The position numbers and the translations under genes were made by a program. A DNA stretch of 64,000 nucleotides, from the NCBI GenBank assembly GCA_037074765.1, contig JBAMDO010000570.1:248001-312000 (forward strand), in the 5' to 3' direction. Shown in pieces: positions 34,501-47,500 of the stretch (position 1 is its first letter; each line of letters begins with the position of its first letter). This DNA is from Mansonella perstans. Lineage: Eukaryota > Nematoda > Chromadorea > Rhabditida > Onchocercidae. A model generated the notes under the pieces. That model did no database searches. It was not told where the DNA came from and saw only the letters and a program-made list of their open reading frames with translations.

Positions 34501-37259
34501 GAATAAAACCATTATGTGTCTAAAACGGTATCATATCGGAAAAGTTTATCGAAGAGACAATCCTTCCAGAGGACGTTTTCGAGAATTTTATCAATGCGTG
34601 ATTATTTTCGTTTTCTAATTAAAGTGAACTTCTGCAGCACAGAATTTGAGGATTGGTAGTATTAGCAAATGAAAAGCTTGCTGATTTTGACATGAAGATG
34701 GCACTTTGATAGAATAAGGCCAAATTTGGGAATGGATGGCTACTTTAGTTTTGGGTATCCTTGTGAGTAATTTTACGAATTGCAAAATTTTATGATGAAA
34801 AAAATAAACATTTTATTCTGTATGACTTTGCATTTTGGCTCTTCCCTGTTTCCAAAATTGTTCTTGAAATTTTTTCCAGGATTTTGATATTGCTGGTTCA
34901 TATGACTTGATGATTCCAGAAGCTGAACTGTTAAGAATCATTAGTGAAATACTGAGTGCATTAGATGTTGGTGCATTTGAAATTAAAGTAAGTGAATTGA
35001 AAGTAGCATTGTTGCTATCAGTCTTTGTCATTACTATTTATGATTTCCGGGTTTCATCCACATTTCATTACTGGACTATTCCAAGTAGCTAAGCTACCAA
35101 TACAAAAAATGGAATTCGTTCAAATCATATGGTAATTTCAATGTGCTGCTATATTTTTCAGAAATCGTTTTTTAGGTAAACCATAAATTGCTGCTTGATG
35201 GCATATTTGCTGTTTGTGGTGTATCAGAAAAGCACTTTAAAACGGTATGTTCATCAATCGATAAATTAGATAAGTTTCCATGGGAAGATATTAGAAATGA
35301 ATTGTGCAATGAGAAGCATATCAATTGTGATGTCGTCGATAAGCTGGAGACGTACGTACGTTTACGGGGTTCGTTGTATCTTTCTCAAAATTTTCAGTTT
35401 ATGAAGGATAGGAAAGGAATAAGCTTCAAATAGATGCTTATGGTTTTATAAAGCCGAAGTGTCTAGCTGACGATGTCAGCAGATAAGCTTTCCGCTCCCA
35501 ATGGAAGATAAACGTAATATTTTGGGACTCATACAATATTTTTGAAGAACTATACTAAAAAATGACAGAATTCAGTATATAACTTGTCTTTAAATCACCG
35601 GTCTTCATGTAAATATGCTTGCCAGTGCTAGTTTCTTTTGTCATTATTCATTTTTTAGTTTTATAAAATCAGTTTTATGCCTCAGTCTTTAACTCTATTC
35701 TGGTTTCTCATTTACGAGGGAGTATTGATGTTTCTTGTCTTGGTGTTCGGTCTGGGTGTAATGTTAGTTTCAGGGTGAAATGGAAAGCATGAGTGGAGAA
35801 AAGTTGAAGGGGGGATGAGAATATGGTGGGAGGGGAGGTGAAGAAATAATCAAACAACCGAGTGTGGTCAGAGGTAGCGCGGGATATCGCACTTCGAATT
35901 CGCTTTTTTCTTTCAGAACATGACAGTGGCTTAACAAATTTGGATTTGTTAAACTGGTTCGAGAAAAATGAAGCGACATCAAAGAATAATGATGTCCAAA
36001 AAGCGGTATCTGAAATGAAACAACTTTTGGAATATTGTGAGATTTTTGGCATTCTCTCGACTGTTGCCATTGAGCCGTCATTAGCACGTGGTCTTGATTA
36101 TTATACGGGAGCAATTTTCGAAGTTACTTTGAAAGGTTCTTTTTATATTCACTTTGTTTTTTTTATTTTTTAATTTATGAATAAATTGAATCTTCAAGTT
36201 GATATTTGCATGTAATTCAACGAATTTATGTTTGAGACTCTTCCTGTCTTAGATCAAAGTTTAATAGTGATTGTTAGTGAAAATTTGGTACACAAATAAT
36301 ATTAAATATGGCAAGGAAACTGTAAAGTGAGTTTTAGGTTTCCAAAAAACACAAACGGAAAATGGTGGAATCGATGAAGAAATCCAAAGTACGAACATAG
36401 GATCAGTAGCTGGTGGTGGTCGTTACGATAATTTGGTATCAATGTTTTTACCAAAACATAAGGTGCCTTGCGTAGGAATATCAATCGGGATTGAAAGGCT
36501 TTTTACGATTATGAAAGAAAAATCAAAAGTAAGTGGTGTTAAAATGTTTCAAGGATTTCAGGAATTTTAAGATCAAATTTTGTCTTCCCTTCAGAAATTT
36601 TATTACAATGTTTGTGTTACTTAGATGGAGGATGTGCGATCAAAAGAAACACAGGTTCTTGTAGCTTCGGCACAAAAGAAATTGGTGAAAGAAAGAATGA
36701 AAATTTGCCGGTTGCTTTGGGATAATAATATCAAGGTTTGATGTGAAATAAATTTTAGTGTATTTCTTTTTGCTAGCTTCAAATTGCGCGTTTTATGGCT
36801 TCAGGCATTAGGGAAGCTGAAAATTAAATATTTTTTTAGAAATTGAATTCCTTACTTTATTTTTCATTTGTTTTTTAAATTTTATAAATATTTTAGGCTG
36901 AAATGGCTTTAAAGGCAAATCCGAAGATGTTAAATCAAATGCAGTATTGTGAAGAACATAAAATACCATTGGCAATAATTGTTGGTGAGCGTGAGTTGGA
37001 AGAAGGCATCCTAAAATTGAGGGATGTGCCTTCTCGTACCGAACAGGTACCACTTCGATCCCAACATTCCATTTCTAACTTTTGATTTCAGTTTTAAATT
37101 AAATCTTGCTTATAAACTTTACTTTTCACATGCACTGCTGCTGTAAACGACATTATTGTACCGTTATTTGATGTCTACTTTAAAACTGGAACATTTCAGG
37201 ATATACCTCGAAACAGTTTGGTGGAAGAGTTGAATAGACGGTTGAAACATCTGCACTAA
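31478..37259 (+). CDS. HARS1: Histidyl-tRNA synthetase, two alternative first exons
   Basis: Class II synthetase that attaches histidine to tRNA-His. Common exons are 33659-33746, 33848-34065, 34475-34597, 34880-34987, 35176-35368, 35917-36135, 36338-36528, 36625-36735, 36897-37046 and 37200-37259. Two first exons, each ending in phase 0 at a GT donor, can join 33659. Exon 31478-31585 gives a 522-residue form starting [12 protein letters not shown]. Exon 33206-33295 gives a 516-residue form starting [20 protein letters not shown], a basic/hydrophobic, mitochondrial-type presequence. The first form carries a degenerate WHEP region ([14 protein letters not shown] continued by common exon [13 protein letters not shown]). 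The catalytic core has [11 protein letters not shown], motif 2 ([23 protein letters not shown]), the HisA loop [20 protein letters not shown] and motif 3 GISIGIERL. The anticodon-binding domain occupies about residues 405-500 ([19 protein letters not shown]). An internal ATG at 33680 is a further possible cytosolic start. Confidence 0.95.
32503..32725. repeat. About 70-bp unit x 3 in HARS first intron
   Basis: Three diverged units contain TAGATTTAATGYTAATGAAT, TTCATTGATTCTG and GATYCTTTAGTTYTTA. They lie between the two alternative first exons. Confidence 0.8.
33206..33295 (+). CDS. HARS1: HARS mitochondrial-type first exon
   Basis: ATG plus 29 codons end at ACTGAG|GTAATG in phase 0, the same phase as the other first exon. 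The peptide has Arg/Lys at regular spacing, no acidic residue before its last codon, and many hydrophobic residues, as in mitochondrial presequences. No acceptor lies directly before the ATG, so it may have its own promoter inside the 2-kb first intron. Confidence 0.7.
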
Positions 37260-39558
37260 TTAATCAGTTTTCATCTTCTCTATGATTGAAAGTTTTTCAT
37301 TTCATTTTTAAGTAGTTGGCAACTATAAAGTGCCAAAATTAACGGAAAGCTTGTTGATAAATTACAAATTGAATTTTCCAGGATTTGATTTAAATTTTCG
37401 AACAAACTATGTTTTTAGTTTGAATTATACTTTGTTATTTCTCTCTACTGTTCTTTCCTTTTTGTTACATACTTGTTGGATGATGTGATAAAAGTGACTG
37501 GTCTTGTCCGTTGCAGTATTAGTGAAATTTAAAGCCGAAAAGTGGAAAGTAGAAACAAAAAAAGTTGTAGAGCATTCTATTTCATGCAGTTATGATAATT
37601 GATGAAAGCAAAACTGGAAACGAACATATAATTCTATTGATCAGTGTGTCATATGTACTAAATTTTTCACTGTTTATTAAATTATTAAATTAAAAAAAAA
37701 ATCCTTCAAATTTTTCGCTGTTTCTGTCAATACATTATTTCTTAGTAGTCTTTGTAGTAATCTGATAGTTGTAAATGTTGAAGTTGAAAAAAGTAAAGCA
37801 AAAAAACCAGTAAAAAGCTAATAGTGTTTGTTTTTTCTCCGATTTTTTTTTTCTACAAATTACTTTCTACAAAAGCTAAAATAACAATGAAATATTTGGA
37901 GAGAAATGATTTTGCAGAGGAAACACTGAATAGATATTATATACAGAACCGGTATGATAAGCAAGCACGATTGTTTGCTAATATTAGATATAAAACATTC
38001 GTAAACTTTCGTCGGTGTACCGCTAGATGTTGTAATTAAGACAGTTTCATAGTAGTTAGATGAAATTTTTGTTTTCATAGAAATCAAAATTTTGTGTGCC
38101 GTTAAATGTTTTAATTAAAACAGGACAATGAATTTCTTCAGAATAGTTAGATGAAATTTTCAGTGTACCGTTAAATGCTTTAATTAAGATAGAACTGCAG
38201 GAATTTCTTTAGAGTAGTTGATGAAATTTCCATTTTTTAAAAATCTAAATATTCATTTTTTATTTGAATTGATGCAAACATCGTATTTCACACAATTAAT
38301 AATTTGCAAATTTTGTTGCAATAATTTGAAATTTGGAAGTTGCAAAAAAAAAAATTTCTTAAATTTCAATATGTTAGCCTTGACGAGCATTGCCATTAGT
38401 AATCAATCGTTAATATAAACTTTCTAATTATAATTACAATCAATAATTATTATAATTGCGCCATTAATACATCGTTGTGCTACTACTAGAAGACAATTTT
38501 TAATCCTTATCTTTCTCTTAAAATCATTATCCCAAACCATATTAATTACTAAATATATAATAGTCTTCTTTGTATATTTTTCGCTATTATCATAAAAAAA
38601 AAAAAAAAAACTCGGATATTTGAATAATATGATGAATAATTCATAAATTCTTTGGAATTTTGTATTATCAACGTGTAGAAGCATGGAAATGATTGATACG
38701 TGAAATGTTAGTTCTGAGAATGATACATGAAATGATAGTTCTAAGACTCATACATGAAATGACAGTTCTGAGAATGATACGTGAAATGATAGTTCTGATA
38801 TTGTAGTCATTTAAAAGATAATTACAAAAGTCTACGTGAAGCAATTTATCTGATAAAGTTGTCATTTCGCCTTTCAAGTATTCAAATTCCTTAATCTCAA
38901 CTATAAAGCATCAGTGATTTTTGAACAGGAAAATTGTACTTACCGTAATGATTTTATCAATCACAAAAAAATGAAAAAATCAGAAATTATCGATAAACAT
39001 TTAATGAAGAATATTAAAAGGAAAACAAATAATGAAAATATTAACAATCATTTCGATAGCAAACCCTTCACATTGGTCAAAAGCGAATGAAAGAACTTTT
39101 TTTATTGATCAAAAGAAAAAAAACGATACGAATGAAAAACAATTTTTAAAATTATTCATCAGCTGTTGTCTAAATATTATTTATTCCATATTTGTATAAT
39201 AGTTGAGATAAAATTAGAGACATGAAAACACGAATGGTAATAAAAGCTGTGACAATTCCATCTCACAAGCTTTTCAGTTATTTTTGAAATGCATGTCTAT
39301 GTTTGTACAACAGTTTGTTTTCCATTTTATCCTGACAAAAAGTTTTTTTTCCAAGAAAAAAATTTTCCTTTTACGTCCTTTTTTTTTGTTATTTCCATTT
39401 GACAATAAAACGATAAAATTTATATTAGCTATTGGTTATTACATATAAGCGTTTGTGAACAAAAAAACTTACACATACAGTTTTGCTGGATTATATATTT
39501 TTCCAGAGTGTTGCATCTTCAACTGCTTTTACTAGTGATACAGTAAGCTACGATTATC
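37260..39558. other. Intergenic with tandem repeats
   Basis: No supported gene. Three diverged units of about 80 bases (GTGTACCGYTARATGYT-TAATTAAGA, then AGTAGTTAGATGAAATTTT) occupy about 38015-38232. Their first unit overlaps the end of a 50-codon plus-strand frame (37888-38039, MKYLERNDFAEETLNRYY start) that has no recognised homology. Four to five units of about 28 bases (GAATGATACRTGAAATGATA, then GTTCT) occupy 38690-38800. T-rich and A-rich runs follow. Confidence 0.55.
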
Positions 39559-40835
39559 ATGATAAGCCACTATCAACAGCTTTTCATCGTTTTCATCGTT
39601 TTCTCTCTACCGCTTACTGCTAGATCCTGTATGGGTAAATGGCTTATTATTATTATTTTTTTTGTTATTATCATTGCTGTTTAGAAGAACAGCACTAAAA
39701 TAAGAGCTGATGTCAAACTGAGGTATCAATTCGATTCGGAAAAGTTTTTCAAAATATTTATCTTATTTATATCTATAATATTATAAGTGAGTGGAGAAAG
39801 CAATTAAAATGGTCAGTTTGCTCACTACTGAAGTCCTTAAATTTCAAAATAAAAAGACAGAAAATAACAGTTCTAAAATTTTTTAAAATCTAATGTGAAA
39901 CTTTAAAAATGATCACGGTAGGATTTCCCCCTCAAACTTATCTTTTTGTTAATAGCACCAATTCTAAACTTTTCTCACTAGCAGTTACAGCTTTACATAT
40001 ATAGTTCGTTTTAATGACCAGTTAGATGTGAATTAAATTTAAATTGCAGCATTGCCACCGTATCTCTACTATGGTAATGTTATGTTTCGTTTATATCAAA
40101 GTGCGGAATGTAAAGGTGGCAAAGTATTTGAAATCCAGGGCGTTCAGGTAAATTAAAATTTTAAGTAATTTTGCATCGGCTATATCAGCTTGGATAAACT
40201 TTTAACATTTTAATTTCATTTCAAATTCTTTTACCAATATAAAATAGAACACTCTACTTTTTTTCTTAATTGGTACAATTAAAAACTTTGGTTAAAATTT
40301 ACTTAAATTTCTTTCTTAAAATTTCCATTGCTACGTTCAGTTTTTATCAAATGTTTTTTCGACTTAATTAAATTCAATTTTTGCTGACTAATTTTAAGTA
40401 AATCTTGCTTTTATTGTTAACAGAAAGCAAAACACATGCTGCTTTAACAAACGCTTCCAAACAAAAACAAAAATGACAGATAGCATTTCATAAGTGCTTT
40501 AAATTTTTTTCGACAAAAAGTTCATTAAAATTTTCCTATTAAAATAGATATCTGACAAGTTTTCATTACAAAAGACTTAGATGAATGAGTTATCACTCTT
40601 ATCATATATTCATACATCAGATATCACTCTTATCATATGTTCAAAGATATTTATGCCATATACCTGTGATCACTTATTTCAGGATGTTGATCAGTGCTCA
40701 CAGGCATGTTTGCAGTACAACTGTGTTGCTGTTAATGTTTTCGATACAGAATTTGGATTTGTATGTGAAATTTTAGGCACTGTAGTGAATCTGATACCAG
40801 CACAGGGTGCTGCATGTTATACATCAGCTTTCTAA
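39559..40835 (+). CDS. Small secreted cysteine-rich PAN/apple-like protein
   Basis: Three exons (39559-39634, 40050-40147, 40683-40835) join in phase to 108 residues. Residues 1-22 or so are a clear signal peptide (MISHYQQLFIVFIVFSLPLT). The mature part has seven cysteines and the pattern QGVQDVDQCSQACLQYNCVA, then FVCEIL, near the C-terminus. This order (D-x-x-x-C-x-x-x-C, then a C in a hydrophobic strand) resembles PAN/apple domains of nematode secreted proteins. It has one domain only, with no protease or other partner domain and no transmembrane segment after the signal peptide. PAN domains mediate protein or carbohydrate binding; the ligand here is unknown. A polyadenylation signal (AATAAA, 40913-40918) sits inside a hairpin 80 bases past the stop. 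Confidence 0.8.
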
Positions 40836-40862
40836 TTATAAGAAATAATTAGCAGATAGTTT

Positions 40863-40972
40863 TGTGATGTAACAATTAACTGTCACCATTGATTTAATTG
40901 TGTAATTTGTGCAATAAATGATTAAATCATTCATTTATTGCACAATTGTGATGTAACAATTAACTGTCACCA
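40863..40972. repeat. Hairpin with AATAAA between 26-bp direct repeats
   Basis: Arms TTGTGCAATAAATGA (40907-40921) and TCATTTATTGCACAA (40931-40945) are a perfect inverted pair around a 9-base loop. A direct repeat, TGTGATGTAACAATTAACTG plus TCACCA, flanks it at 40863-40888 and 40947-40972. Each arm carries an AATAAA hexamer, one per strand. It lies just after the PAN-like gene and may be its 3' end. Confidence 0.85.
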
Positions 40973-42839
40973 ATCAAATTACTTTAATTACAAATTTCAT
41001 TTCATTGAGAAAAATTAAATTTTCCAATAGTTTCGAAAATTTCGCTTGCGATTGAAAAAAGACAAAGCAAGATTATTTTGGATCAAAATTTTCTAAAGAA
41101 TAATGATCATCGATCAGTTTACTTAAAAATGAGCGCCTGGAGGAGTTTAATTTGTTCTAAATTTAAATTTTCAGTCTTTCACTCTTACAGTTATTTGCTT
41201 TCTTCTTTCAATACATTGTCATTTTTACAGCGGGCAATTAATGATTTAAATTTCGTTTTTACAGCAAATAATATCAATCCCAAATATATTTCTGCTATAA
41301 TTACGGTATTGTACGGTATCATACATAGATTACTGTTCTAAATGGCAAAACAAAAAACATAGTGACATCACACTTATAAAAAATTATCGCAATTGAAGTT
41401 AAAATTCATTTAAAACTGAAGTATTAACTATGAAATTAATAGTTTATGCGACTAAAGTAATCAGTTAGTCATGCTATTGCTTATTTTCATGAGCATTCGG
41501 GGTCATTCGGGGTCAATTTTTGTCATTCCTTGATGACCTTTTTTGTTCTTTTTAATTACTGGGAACTCTGATCTATTTGACTCTCCTTTGACCATTTTAT
41601 TAATCTATTATCAAACATAACGCCAAATGGCAAATGTCAAAAAATGCCAAAAATTATTTAATCAAAAAAAAAAAAACAACTCAAAATATTTTGCATTTAA
41701 CAAAGCATACGCAACAAGAAATATTCTTTGAAAAAAGTACAAATATGGGGAAGAAAAATTTCAAGTTGATTAGAAAAAGATCAAAGGTTAGTAAAAGGAA
41801 GATAACTGGTTAAAGTTCAAAGTGACAAACAGGCCTTAATTTCTGCGTTGTATTTCTCTCAAGTTAACAGAGAGATCATTTGCTTTCAATAAGCAGTTAG
41901 CCATTATTGCTTACTTAATCTGCTTGCAATATCATCCGTGATAAGTTGATGGAAATAAATTTGTTTGGAAAAAAGCACTTGGCGATCGAATTTACCAGTT
42001 GAAATGAAATTTTAAAAATTCGAACTAAAATTTTGATAGAGAAAACATTGAAATTTTAATAAATCAAATAAAAATTTTCAACAAACACTGGAATTTCAAT
42101 ATCTCGCTTCAAAATTTTTAAGGCTAACATTGAAATTAAAATAATTGAGGACTGTAATATTAACGATTGGAAAAGAAATTTCAAAAGTTTTAAATCAAAA
42201 TTTTACAAATACAATTTTGAGAGTAAAATAAAAATTTTAATAATTTAAGTTGTGAAATAGAAAAGCAATCACGTAAACAATGAAAAATTGTTGAAAATTT
42301 GACATTTTAAAAACAAATTGAAATTTTAAAATGTTGAAATTTTGAAAATTTAATTGTAAAATTTTCTTACAATGTCCACTCTACAATGTCCATTCGCAGC
42401 AGGCATCTCTGTCGCAGCTACTGTCTCTTTCATCTGTGGCGGAATAGTCAAAGTTTGAAAATTCAAATAATTTGAACTGTCTGTGTTTCAGTTGGAACCG
42501 ATAAAACTGTTGGTGCTTTTGATTACTGGCTGATTACTCAGTGGTCATTACTGATAATTTAATTACTGCTACGTGATTACTGGCTGATTACTCAGTGGTC
42601 ATTACTGATAATTTAATTACTGCTACGTGATTACTGGCTGATTACTCAGTGGTCATTACTGATAACTTAATTACTACTACGTGATCATTGCTGCCGATTA
42701 CTTATTAAAGATTAGTGATAACGTGACTATGTTATAGTATTACTGATAAGGTCTTAATAAGTAGTCTGGTGTGTCTAGCTTAGTGATAATAGTTTTTGCA
42801 CTGAAGAAGTTTTGATAAGTGTTCAAACTTCTTTGCTGA
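40973..42839. other. Intergenic upstream of TIMELESS
   Basis: AT-rich, with many AAATTTT runs and no supported exon. The open frame at 41078-41341 has no start, splice or domain support. The TIMELESS promoter should lie here. Confidence 0.5.
42517..42685. repeat. 54-bp tandem repeat x 3 upstream of TIMELESS
   Basis: Three nearly identical units begin TGATTACTGGCTGATTACTC at about 42518, 42572 and 42626 and continue AGTGGTCATTACTGATAA, then TTAATTACTGCTACG. The last unit fades into similar TGATTACT motifs. The array ends about 150 bases before the TIMELESS ATG. Confidence 0.9.
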
Positions 42840-44466
42840 ATGGAACGAATAATTCAAGCAACAATTAATGCGTTAGGTTTTCTGGAAGATGATGTTTACT
42901 ATCCGGAACCAGACTGCTTTGGTATGTTCAGGAAAGAAAGGATTTTTTTTTGAACTTCTTTTTTTTATTGTATCAATTTTTTTCTAATCAAATTTCATCA
43001 AATAGAATAGTCGATTTTTCATAATCAGTGTATAAGATTTTCTAATATAAGTTTTGTTCACAAAAAGTTTGAAAAAAAGTTTTGATTTTAAATCAAATTT
43101 GAATTTAAATTAGAAAGTATACGTGACTTGATACGATTTTTGCGTAATGATACGGCTATGGCGGTAGCACGACGTGTTTGCGGTGAAAGGAATATTGTTC
43201 GATATGATTTAATTCCGATCATGAAATCACCAACTACATCAGCAGAATTATTCGATATTGCATTAAGGTATTTATTTGCATTCTCAATTGCAGTACTCAA
43301 TTAAATTCAATTAAACTAATTAAATTCATCAATCGATGAGTTCAGATTTGAAGGCGGCACAGATTTCTTTATCTAAGCATTTTGCTAACAAACTGAATTT
43401 TGTTTGATATGTTCTACGTATGATAGGTTGTTAGGAAGTGATAATGAGCTTTTACTGTTGTTTCCATATGTTTCAGACTTACAATAAATTTATGTCAACC
43501 AGTTGCATTAATGTTTGCTGAACGGCATCCAGAAGATAAAGAGACCTGGCTGATCTATCAAGAAGTAAAGCTATTTTTGATTTTAATTCAAATTATAATT
43601 CAACATTAGTCAACCATTCTTTGCATATCTTTATTTTGTTACTTGTCTGTTTGATATCGTATGTTACTTTTATTTGTAGATCGAGAAAAATCTCAGAAAT
43701 TCCAAAGAGGCATTCGGTGATGTTCAATTGTTTAAAATCTTTGAAAGGAAAGCTGCCGTCTATTTTGCTCAAGTATGTATAAAAATTTCTCTTTATAGAT
43801 AGGGACTGAACAAAATTTAATCATAGCTTGTGAGAAAAAAAATATTAGAATTGCAGAATTACTTTGAGATTAAAGATTCTTAAGGTATTCTTAATTACAT
43901 AAGCAGGACAAATAGTCGTTTAACTAATTAGTTGAATGCAATGATTCAGTCCTCCTAACCCCAAACTTAATTTGAATGTAAAGAAAGAAGTGAATGTCCA
44001 TAGGTTTCTTGGCCTCTATATTCATGTATTGGAAGTTTGATTCCAAACATTTTTTTAAGGATTGGATAGATAGAAATGAAGAAGCGAAGCTTTTGGTTGA
44101 AAGGATCTTTGCTTTATCTCGTTATGTTCTTGCTATTGGTGATACCGATTTGGATAAGGAGGTAAGGTAAAAAAACTTCTTTCAAAAAACACTTAATGGA
44201 TATCCATTTGGGCTAATTTTTTTTTGCAGTTGGATTAGTTTTTTTTTTTTTTTCAAAATTTTGCTGCAGTTTACTGATATATCGTTGCAGCGTTCCCCAC
44301 AGGACAGGAACAGTCATGATCAGTTAGTTCTAGCATTTCTGGAGAGTGGTTTTGGGAAATTGCTTGTTGAAATATCCGAAAGTTCAGCTGAACGCGAATT
44401 TCATTTGTGGATTTTGGAAATTTTTGCAATGTTACTGAAACAGCACGTAAATTTTATTAAATGATT

Positions 44467-44504
<38 letters not shown>

Positions 44505-47500
44505 ATAAAAGCTTAAATTTTTAGGAGCCAAGAGATGTCGTAGAAGCAGGAAGTGTTCGTACTGCAGAAGAAAAAAAAAGACAGGAGATAGAAATGCAAA
44601 AAGTTGTTGAGCAGGAAACTGAGAAAGAGCTGAATAAGCGTCGATACATGTCAAGCAGGCATACTGCTTTTGCTGGATCGTACATTTTGAAAGGATTAAA
44701 AGCCATTAATAAGGATAACGATATGGTTATTAACAAGTTCTGTTTTTGACTTGTATTTTATCGAAGCCAATTGGAAAACAAGCGTGGATGAGGAAATTAT
44801 ATGAAATTTTGATTGATCTCTTATGAAATTCTGCATATTAGAGTTTATTCTTGCCTCTTTTACCCTAACATTTTCTGTGCATAATTTCGTTCAATTTAAT
44901 TTTATGTCAACAATATTTGGGATCAACACCACTTTATAGCGGTAAAAATAGGAAAGGCTCGGTTTAAGTTTTCTTTGGAATTTACATCGCCAATTTGTGA
45001 ATATTATTCATCGAAGATATTTTTAAGAGTGATAAAGAACTGCAGTGAAATCGATCATTTAAATAAGCGGAAGATTCGGCATCGAGCTCCGAAAAATCGG
45101 CGGCCATTTGACGTTGAAAGCAACAAACATGCTTCGGTTCTTAGCGTGCGTGTAGTTTTACGATCCTTTTGCCTGGAAATGCTGCAAAAGTCGTATTGTC
45201 GATTGATAGCTGGATGCAAAGATAGTGCAAGTTAATTTATATCCAGTTTGCTTATATAAATATATATGTCAGGCCTCAGTTTTTAATTAGTTTAGTGCCA
45301 GTGTTTTAATATAATTTGATTTATATCGGTAATTTGATGGCTGTTAGCGAAAACAAAAAATGCTTATTTAACGGAAATCATCTAGGCCTTTTCTGGAAGA
45401 CGAACTTTGGGACAGGACAAAGCTGATATGCACTATTTTATTTTAATGCAGTTCTCCTTGGAATTTTGTCGTTTGGCTGAATTATCACCGGAATATGTAA
45501 GTGTAATAATTGGGAAATAAACTATCAGTTGAGGATGAGTAACGTAGGTGTCAGGTTCTTATCCATATTTCAGTAGATTTCTCATGTAATTAATATATAT
45601 GTAAATTTCAAGAGACTGAGATCTATCCAGTATACTGTTGGGAAAAGAAATGAAAGGATAGAGTATACAAATCATAGTTTGAATGAATTCATAGACTAAA
45701 TAAGTTACTGTGTAATCAATTCAGATTAAAACTTCGCTGAGTATAGAGTCGTTCCATCATGTTCAAACTCAACTGGACAATTATCTGGAAAAAGTAAGAA
45801 TTGAACGAAAAGAAGGTCGTGTTCATGGCTTACGCGCACAATATGCCTTAGCTGCTTACAAGGAGCTACTGCTTACGTAAGTTTTTCTCCTAGATATTAT
45901 TTGCTTTTGGTTTTCCCAGAGGTCAATTTTTTAATGTACTGAGTAGCTCTTTAATCGCTTTAGATTGACATCAATCCTAAAATCTGGAAATGAGGAATGG
46001 AAACGAGAGGTAGGATCAGCTTGTTCGCATATACTAAGAGTTGAAGAATACAGGGATTTGTCGAGCTGTGTTATTCGTAAGTTCATGGTTAGTTAAATTC
46101 AAATGTAAAATATTTTCTCTTGCTACAAACAGATTTTTACTTTGAACCCGAAAATTTTGAATTTTGAAGGATTATTATGAATTTAAAGGAATTTTAAAGA
46201 ATTTTAAACGATTATTAACATGTTATATTACTGCTTATAATGTTCCAAGTCCTCCAAACAATGGATCATATTTCATATGTCGTCTCGTGTTTTAAGTTGC
46301 TTTCGGCTTCAGATCACAATTTTAAATTGAATTCTTTAATGTAAGTCATGTCCACGGTTAAATATAAGAAGCAATTATTTTATAAATACATCAACCAGAC
46401 CCTTTCGTGATCGGTTGCAATTTTTCAAAAATTAAATGCTTGCAGCCCGGTGTTTTCTCAAAAACTTTCTTGAAAAATATTGTGCTTGCAAATCACGCAT
46501 ATATTAATTTGATTGAGAACTTTTCCAAAAAAGGGATGCTGTCAACGGTAGTTAAACGTCAAAAAATGCGGCGACAGAAATCAAAAAAGAAAGAAAAGCT
46601 AGGTAGGTGTTCGACATTTTGAAAGAATTTTATTTTTTTTTAATGATCCGAATTGATTTTCTAGATCCTTGTTTTTCTTATAAATCACTGGATTTCTTTC
46701 AGAAAATATTCTACAAGAATCAGAAGAACTGGATTGGAATTTGTGGGATGATATTTGTGAGGAACTATCTGATGCTGTATTCGGTTATGTTGAACCAACT
46801 GTCGATATTAGTGCCATCGATGTGCTTCTGAATGTCGAAGATCGAATTCACCAGTATTTGTCCAACTTATTTGCTTACTTTTTGTGTTGTATTTTTTTTT
46901 TGCAGTTATTACTTCCAACATCTTTTCATAACTTCTTTCCTTATTTTCCCTTTCTTCAAAGTAATTAATTGTAAGTAAGATTTCATGCTTCCATTTCCAA
47001 AAAAGTCGTCATTTCAAAAATCTATAGGCAGTTTGCAATGCTGATGGTACAGAACGCACTTCGTCAACGGCGTATAGCTGATGCTGTCGGTATATATCGA
47101 GCAGCTCGAGATTTATGGCCCGAAAATGGTGTATTTGGAACAAATAACATAGAACCCGAAGATGAGTTCCTCGAATTACGTGCCATATACTTTGTGGATC
47201 TTAAAGAAGTTATTTTTATTTTCATCTTCCTCACTTCGTTTAATTCTTTCTTCTTTTTCTCATCAAAAACTTCTTATCAGCAGTGAATTCTACAAATTAA
47301 GACAACTGTAGAATGATTTACCACTATTAGGTATTAGTTAAGGTTACTATAAAATCAGTGATTCTTTCGATCTAAGGAGACTGCTTTATTTTTGGAATCC
47401 TGGAAGTGTATAATATCAACGGAAGAAAGAGAATTGGTAGAAAAAAGTAAGCCTTTTGAGGTTAGAGAAAAGGTAAAGCTGTGCTTGGAATGCGCTTCAA

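Noticed and set aside
35708..36114. Two overlapping minus-strand frames of 114-120 codons
   Set aside because: They lie antisense to HARS exon 35917-36135 and its upstream intron; the plus strand carries the HisA motif.
38668..38877. Minus-strand repetitive frame with RTIISC repeats
   Set aside because: Translation of the 28-bp tandem repeat; no start or splice context.
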